A stretch of 10,274 nt of DNA from Synergistales bacterium (lineage in GTDB: Bacteria; Synergistota; Synergistia; Synergistales; Thermovirgaceae). The stretch lies in assembly GCA_018434645.1 (NCBI GenBank), contig JAHDOX010000094.1, positions 1 to 10,274 on the forward strand. The letters run 5' to 3'. Positions 6,173-10,274 of this stretch are shown here, one piece after another (within the stretch, counting starts at the first letter, position 1; every line of letters starts with the position of its first letter). The notes below the pieces were generated by a model. It was given only the letters and a program-made list of their open reading frames with translations. It searched no databases and was not told the DNA's origin. Made by a program: the position numbers and the translations under genes.

Positions 6173-7612
6173 ATGGCACGGAATATTACACCCAGGGAAA
6201 AGGACTACTCCCAGTGGTACCTGGATGTCATCAGGGCAGGGGAACTTGCCGACTACGCTCCCGTAAGGGGGTGCATGGTCATTCGCCCCAACGGCTATTC
6301 CCTCTGGGAGGTCATCCAGAGACATTTCGACGAGGCCTTCAAGGATACGGGACACGTAAATGCCTATTTCCCGCTTTTGATCCCGAGCTCCTTCCTCGAA
6401 AAAGAGGCCGATCACGTCGAAGGGTTCGCCCCCGAATGCGCTGTCGTTACCCATGCGGGGGGAGAGGAACTGGAAGAACCGCTTGTAGTTCGTCCCACCT
6501 CCGAGACGGTCATAGGGCACATGTACAGTAAGTGGGTGCAATCCTGGCGCGATCTGCCGATTTTGATCAACCAGTGGTGCAATGTCATGCGCTGGGAGAA
6601 AAGGCCGAGGTTGTTCCTGAGGACGTCCGAGTTTCTGTGGCAGGAAGGCCATACGGCCCACGCCGCAAAAGAGGAAGCCGTCGAGGAAACGCTCCGGATG
6701 CTCGAAGTCTATCGCGAAGTTATGGAAACGAGGCTTGCCTTGCCGGTCGTCACGGGCGAAAAATCCGAGGCGGAACGTTTTCCCGGTGCGGACAACACCT
6801 ATACCTGTGAGGCCATGATGACCGACATGAAGGCGCTTCAGGCCGGAACCAGCCATTTCCTCGGACAAAATTTCGCAAAGGCATTCGATATCACCTTCCA
6901 GAACAAAGATGGCGAACGGGAATATGCCTGGACCACCAGCTGGGGTGTTTCCACGCGCCTGATCGGTGCCATCATAATGACTCACTCGGACAAAGACGGT
7001 CTTGTCATTCCTCCCGAGGTGGCACCGGTTAAAGCCGTGATCATGCCGATAAGCGACGACGAAAAAGCTCTTTCAGAGACGTTTGAACCCGAGGCGATGG
7101 AGCTCAGGGACAGACTCAACGCGTTGCTGGGGAAACGGAGCGTAAAGGTGGACACCCAATATCATATGCGCCCCGGCGACCGGTTCTTCTATCACCTTCA
7201 GCGTGGCGTTCCTCTTCGTATAGAACTGGGCAAAAAGGAATACGAGTCTCAATCCGTCAGGCTTGTGCGGCGCGACACAGGTGAAAAAACAGACGTTTCA
7301 TGGGACCGCGCACCGGAGACAGTTAGACAGTTGCTGGAATCCATTCAGAAAAATCTTTATACCAGGGCACTGGAATTCCGGAAAGCCAATACGCATCACG
7401 TGAAATCCTATGAAGAATTCAAAAATGTTCTTGAAACCCGGGGCGGATTTATAACAGCTCACTTTGCCGGCACCAGGGAGGACGAGAAGGAGATCAAATC
7501 TGAAACCACGGCCACGATCAGGTGCTACCCCATGAACGGGCAGTCCCGCGGTACATGTTTTTACACCGGAAAAGATGATGCTCCCCTGGCAGTTTTTGCC
7601 AAAGCCTATTGA
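6173..7612 (+). CDS. proS: Prolyl-tRNA synthetase, type 3 (archaeal/eukaryal-like)
   Basis: A 479-residue class II aminoacyl-tRNA synthetase that charges tRNA-Pro in the cytoplasm. Seen in order: RPTSE (107-111), motif 2 from Arg140 through LFLRTSEFLWQEGHTAH (147-163), motif 3 GVSTRLIGA (258-266), an anticodon-binding domain from about 284, and a C-terminal domain ending in FAKAY. The length, the absence of the large editing insertion of long bacterial ProRS, and the C-terminal tyrosine (as in Thermus-type enzymes, where it reaches the active site) define the short archaeal-like form. In the C-terminal zinc region only Cys451 and Cys462 remain; the first cysteine pair of some relatives is replaced (FAGTREDEKE, 431-440). 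The ATG has AAGGAGG 6 nt upstream (6160-6166). The gene appears monocistronic, between the repeat region and a strong terminator. Confidence 0.97.
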   Translation: MARNITPREKDYSQWYLDVIRAGELADYAPVRGCMVIRPNGYSLWEVIQRHFDEAFKDTGHVNAYFPLLIPSSFLEKEADHVEGFAPECAVVTHAGGEELEEPLVVRPTSETVIGHMYSKWVQSWRDLPILINQWCNVMRWEKRPRLFLRTSEFLWQEGHTAHAAKEEAVEETLRMLEVYREVMETRLALPVVTGEKSEAERFPGADNTYTCEAMMTDMKALQAGTSHFLGQNFAKAFDITFQNKDGEREYAWTTSWGVSTRLIGAIIMTHSDKDGLVIPPEVAPVKAVIMPISDDEKALSETFEPEAMELRDRLNALLGKRSVKVDTQYHMRPGDRFFYHLQRGVPLRIELGKKEYESQSVRLVRRDTGEKTDVSWDRAPETVRQLLESIQKNLYTRALEFRKANTHHVKSYEEFKNVLETRGGFITAHFAGTREDEKEIKSETTATIRCYPMNGQSRGTCFYTGKDDAPLAVFAKAY

Positions 7613-7654
7613 GCGGGAAAAAGGTTGGTAAAAAGAAAAATTGCTGTCACTCGG

Positions 7655-7692
7655 GCGGCTTAGCCTCTATCAGGTAAAGCCGCTTTCTTTTA
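7655..7692 (+). terminator. Rho-independent terminator of proS
   Basis: GCGGCTT (7655-7661) pairs perfectly with AAGCCGC (7677-7683), with a possible inner CCT/AGG extension. TTTCTTTT follows at once. Its place 42 nt after the proS stop fits a terminator. Confidence 0.8.
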
Positions 7693-7696
7693 TACT
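7691..7696 (+). promoter_or_regulatory. Possible -10 box for the macro-domain gene
   Basis: TATACT matches the -10 consensus at five of six positions and lies just after the proS terminator, but no -35 is visible at 16-18 bp. It would give a leader of about 45-50 nt. Confidence 0.25.
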
Positions 7697-7748
7697 AACA
7701 GAGGATGAAAGGCAAAAAGACGCATAAGAAAAATCGGGAGGAGAGACC

Positions 7749-8303
7749 ATGATTTCCGAGCGAAAGGTCGGTAAAACGAGGATACGTTTATGCAAAGGGG
7801 ACATTACCTGTTATGACGGTGATGCCATCGTTAATGCCGCCAGCGAAAACCTGGTCATGGATGCCGGAGTGGCGGGCGCTATCAAGGAAAAAGGCGGAGA
7901 ATCCATTGAACACGAGGTACTCGGCAGGCTGCCCATAGAGGTGGGTGAAGCCATAGTGACCAGCGCGGGAAATCTCACTGTGGATTATGTCATTCACGCC
8001 GTCGTAGTTCGTCGGGATGGTCATACAGGAGAGGCGGAGATCAGGGCGGCAACCCAAAACAGCCTTTACAGGTGCGATGAACTGTCGATAGAGCGTGTGG
8101 CCTTCCCGGCACTTGGAACGGGCCTGGGCGGTTATCCCGTCGACAAATGCGCCAGGGCCATGCTTGAGGAAGTTGTGCTTTATATCGAGGAAGAAAGAGA
8201 TACCTCCCTGAAGGAAATCGCATTTTACCTCTTCGGTGAGGAAACCTGGATGACCTTTTCAAAGGTGCTTGAAACTATCAACATCGTCGATGTTCCAGAG
8301 TGA
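7749..8303 (+). CDS. Stand-alone macro-domain (ADP-ribose binding) protein
   Basis: A 184-residue single macro domain, a module that binds ADP-ribose and in some branches removes ADP-ribose from proteins or nucleic acids. Seen: GDIT (17-20), DAIVNAAS (25-32), the phosphate loop GVAGAIKEKGG (40-50), GEAIVTSAGNL (66-76) and the second substrate loop FPALGTGLGGYP (109-120). The Asn normally ending the NAAN motif is Ser32, and the usual GGG before VAGAI is DAG (38-40); both are changes near the hydrolase active site, so a binding rather than hydrolase role is possible. The ATG at 7749 has GGAGG 7 nt upstream (7737-7741). It lies between proS and the helicase on the same strand, with gaps of over 100 nt on both sides, so it is probably transcribed on its own. 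No partner ADP-ribosyltransferase is seen in the window. Confidence 0.88.
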   Translation: MISERKVGKTRIRLCKGDITCYDGDAIVNAASENLVMDAGVAGAIKEKGGESIEHEVLGRLPIEVGEAIVTSAGNLTVDYVIHAVVVRRDGHTGEAEIRAATQNSLYRCDELSIERVAFPALGTGLGGYPVDKCARAMLEEVVLYIEEERDTSLKEIAFYLFGEETWMTFSKVLETINIVDVPE

Positions 8304-8427
8304 GGTTTAAAGAACAATATTGATAGGGCTTCGTTCTTGGGGCTTTTCGGTTTTCTCATCGGGCCAGATTCGTATGACTTGATGGGGACCGTGATTTTTT
8401 AGAAAAAGGCTGTTTTATCGGTAACCA
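8304..8427. other. Gap between the macro-domain and helicase genes
   Basis: This stretch holds 124 nt with no convincing promoter, terminator or small coding frame. AAGAAC/GTTCTT can form a weak 6-bp stem with a large loop at its left end, and a T-run lies near 8395. I see nothing else definite. Confidence 0.5.
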
Positions 8428-10023
8428 ATGAAAGGATCTGTCAAGAAAATGTACGAACCTTCCAATATAGAATTGAATGATGAATTCAGACGTGCTCTTG
8501 ATGTAATGGAGAACACGTCAAGGAACGTATTCGTCACCGGCCGTGCGGGTACAGGCAAATCAACCTTGCTCAGTTATTTCCGCAACATAAGTGCAAAGAA
8601 CGTGGTCGTTCTGGCTCCCACCGGGGTCGCTGCTCTGAATGTCAAGGGTCAGACCATTCACTCCTTCTTCGGTTTCAAGCCGGATATCACCGTAGAAAAG
8701 GTGTCAAAAGCCCGCTCGAAGGGCAGGAAGGGAAGTGTCTACAAGGCGCTGGAGGCGATCATAATCGACGAGATATCCATGGTGAGAGCCGATCTGCTGG
8801 ATTGTGTAGACAAGTTTCTGCAACAGAACGGACCGAAACGCGAAAGGCCCTTCGGTGGAATCCAGATGATTTTTTTCGGAGACCTGTATCAACTCTCTCC
8901 GGTGGTCACCGGTACGGAAAAGAAGATCTTTCAGTCCATTTACGAAACGCCGTATTTTTACAGCTCGAAAGCCTTTGGTTCCGTGGACTGGGAATTCATA
9001 GAGTTGAAAAAGGTGTACAGACAGCACGATCAGCATTTTTTGAACATGTTGAACTCCATTAGAAACAATTCGATCGACGAAGAAGGAATCCGGCTTCTCA
9101 ACGAAAGGTGTATACCGGATTTCGAACCGCAGCCTGGTGAATTCTACGTTTACCTTGCCACTACCAACAGGATCGCCGAAGAGATAAACACCAGGGAACT
9201 GGCCAGGCTCCCCGGTGATACGCACGATTTCGACTCACATTCGGAAGGGGAATTCGGCGACGAATACCTGCCTACGGGCCGTCAACTCAAGCTCAAGGCG
9301 GGAGCACAGATAATGATGATAAACAACGACCCTGCCGGTAGATGGGTCAATGGGAGCATCGGGAAAGTCCTGGAGATAGTAAAAGAGGAAAATGACGAGG
9401 ACGATATCGTCATCGCCGAATTGACCGATGGCGAAATAGTGGAAATACTTCCTTATACCTGGGAGGTCTACAGGTTTTTCGCCGAAGAAGGGCGGCTTCA
9501 ATCCGAGGTGGTCGGGAGGTTCACCCAATACCCGCTGACCTTGGCCTGGGCCATGACCATCCATAAAAGCCAGGGGAAGACCTTCGACAAGGTTATTATC
9601 GATATCGGGAAGGGCACCTTTTCCTACGGGCAGGTATACGTCGCGTTAAGCCGGTGCACGTCGCTCGAGGGGGTTGTGCTTAAAAGGCCTGTTTTGAAAA
9701 AACATATCTGGACGGACTACAAGGTGGTCGATTTTCTGACGAATTTTCAATATACGAAAGCAGAAAAAACATGTCCGCTTGAGGAGAAAATGGAAGCCAT
9801 AAAAAAGGCAATCGAAGAGAACGCTGCTCTGGAGATGCTCTACCTAAGGCCGAATGACGAGAAGACCAAAAGGGTTGTAATCCCCAAAGAGATAGGAGAA
9901 ATGGAATACCGGGGGAGGCGATACATTGGCATGAAGGCCTATTGCACTTTGCGTGCCGGCGAAAGAGTATTCAGGGTCGACAGGATCCTCGAGCTTAACG
10001 TACTTCCCCGAACAGGCGCCTGA
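8428..10023 (+). CDS. PIF1/RecD-like superfamily 1B DNA helicase with C-terminal WYL domain
   Basis: A 531-residue SF1B helicase (5'-3' DNA unwinding, ATP-driven). Motifs in order: Walker A GRAGTGKS (38-45), Ia APTGVAAL (63-70), Walker B DEIS (114-117), III GDLYQLSPV (151-159), IV region with VYRQ (196-199), V TIHKSQGKT (377-385) and VI YVALSR (404-409). About 40 residues further, residues 452-526 look like a WYL domain (basic/aromatic RRYIGMKAYC and FRVDRILELN). Bacterial PIF1 proteins with a C-terminal WYL domain are known, for example from Thermotoga elfii, where the WYL domain was reported to bind single-stranded DNA. The start is uncertain: ATG 8428 has no good ribosome site, while ATG 8449 (Met8) has AAGGA about 12 nt upstream. 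Likely roles are replication, recombination or repair, including G-quadruplex or R-loop removal; the next gene downstream on this strand is 16S rRNA. Confidence 0.92.
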   Translation: MKGSVKKMYEPSNIELNDEFRRALDVMENTSRNVFVTGRAGTGKSTLLSYFRNISAKNVVVLAPTGVAALNVKGQTIHSFFGFKPDITVEKVSKARSKGRKGSVYKALEAIIIDEISMVRADLLDCVDKFLQQNGPKRERPFGGIQMIFFGDLYQLSPVVTGTEKKIFQSIYETPYFYSSKAFGSVDWEFIELKKVYRQHDQHFLNMLNSIRNNSIDEEGIRLLNERCIPDFEPQPGEFYVYLATTNRIAEEINTRELARLPGDTHDFDSHSEGEFGDEYLPTGRQLKLKAGAQIMMINNDPAGRWVNGSIGKVLEIVKEENDEDDIVIAELTDGEIVEILPYTWEVYRFFAEEGRLQSEVVGRFTQYPLTLAWAMTIHKSQGKTFDKVIIDIGKGTFSYGQVYVALSRCTSLEGVVLKRPVLKKHIWTDYKVVDFLTNFQYTKAEKTCPLEEKMEAIKKAIEENAALEMLYLRPNDEKTKRVVIPKEIGEMEYRGRRYIGMKAYCTLRAGERVFRVDRILELNVLPRTGA

Positions 10024-10057
10024 ATATGCCGCCAACTTCCAGTGTTTTTTTCACTTT

Positions 10058-10077
10058 GCAGGTTTGCGGGAACCTGC
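10058..10077. repeat. 7-bp hairpin between helicase and rRNA promoter
   Basis: GCAGGTT (10058-10064) and AACCTGC (10071-10077) form a perfect stem with loop TGCGGG. A T-run (10045-10051) lies before it, not after, so it does not fit a plus-strand rho-independent terminator. It may still end helicase transcription in another way, or be a protein site. Confidence 0.45.
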
Positions 10078-10114
10078 CTGCTCTCAAAAAGATTGGTTTT
10101 CGAGAAATTACCCC

Positions 10115-10143
10115 TTGACTTTCGTCGGCAGGCTTTGTAATAT
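10115..10143 (+). promoter_or_regulatory. rRNA operon promoter
   Basis: TTGACT (10115-10120) and TAATAT (10138-10143) are spaced 17 bp, the best sigma-70-type pair in the window. Transcription would begin near 10150, about 90 nt before the mature 16S end, at a GC-rich stretch (GCGCG at 10151-10155). A second perfect TTGACA lies at 10185-10190, but no -10 box is visible 16-18 bp after it. Confidence 0.65.
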
Positions 10144-10241
10144 ACCCCTTGCGCGTTGAGAAAAGGGTATTCGCGCTTTGCACCTTGACACAAGAATATA
10201 GGTGGACAGTCAGAGCGGGAGCTAACTGAAGTAACGGAAGA

Positions 10242-10274
10242 TTTATGGAGAGTTTGATCCTGGCTCAGGACGAA
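10242..10274 (+). rRNA. rrs: 16S rRNA gene, 5' end (truncated by window)
   Basis: The universal 5' sequence AGAGTTTGATCCTGGCTCAG is seen at 10249-10268, corresponding to E. coli positions 8-27, which puts the mature 5' end at about 10242. The gene continues past the window edge; only about 33 nt are present, too little for classification. Confidence 0.97.

Noticed and set aside
6158..6985. Minus-strand open frame (275 codons) over the 5' half of proS
   Set aside because: It is antisense to a highly conserved synthetase; the protein has no family resemblance.
1..10274. CRISPR array, insertion sequence, integrase or toxin-antitoxin pair
   Set aside because: No regular spaced repeats, transposase motifs, terminal inverted repeats with target duplications, or paired small genes were seen.

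Overview
The window reads as a chromosomal segment of a diderm (outer-membrane) bacterium. It carries a lipid A-type acyltransferase and a secreted patatin/POTRA/beta-barrel protein, which both imply an outer membrane, together with a 'type 3' (archaeal/eukaryal-like) prolyl-tRNA synthetase and a PIF1 helicase with a C-terminal WYL domain. This mix suggests an anaerobe of the Synergistota or a relative. That placement is inference from gene content, because only the first ~33 nt of the 16S rRNA gene are present.

Layout. (1) 13-2820, plus strand: LpxL/HtrB-like acyltransferase, a small RNase H-fold YqgF-like protein (start overlaps the previous stop by 1 nt) and a CLC-family chloride transporter 40 nt downstream; probably one operon. 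(2) 2768-3499, minus strand: an aspartate/glutamate-type racemase, tail-to-tail with the CLC gene and overlapping it by 53 bp. (3) 3500-3709: a divergent promoter region. (4) 3710-5815, plus: a PlpD-like patatin fused to a POTRA and outer-membrane barrel, with a hairpin at its stop codon. (5) 5816-6172: 357 nt without a gene but rich in inverted repeats, including one arm that can pair with either of two copies of the same decamer. (6) 6173-7612, plus: proS, followed by a good rho-independent terminator. (7) 7749-8303, plus: a stand-alone macro-domain protein. (8) 8428-10023, plus: the PIF1-WYL helicase. (9) 10024-10241: an rRNA promoter region leading into the 16S rRNA gene at about 10242, which runs off the window.

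Functionally this is mostly housekeeping and envelope content (lipid A acylation, outer-membrane secretion, D-amino acid supply, anion transport, translation) plus two nucleic-acid or ADP-ribose related proteins. I see no phage, transposon, CRISPR or obvious defence island. The points most worth a second look are the CLC protein, which lacks both the gating and the proton glutamate, and the repeat-structured region before proS.
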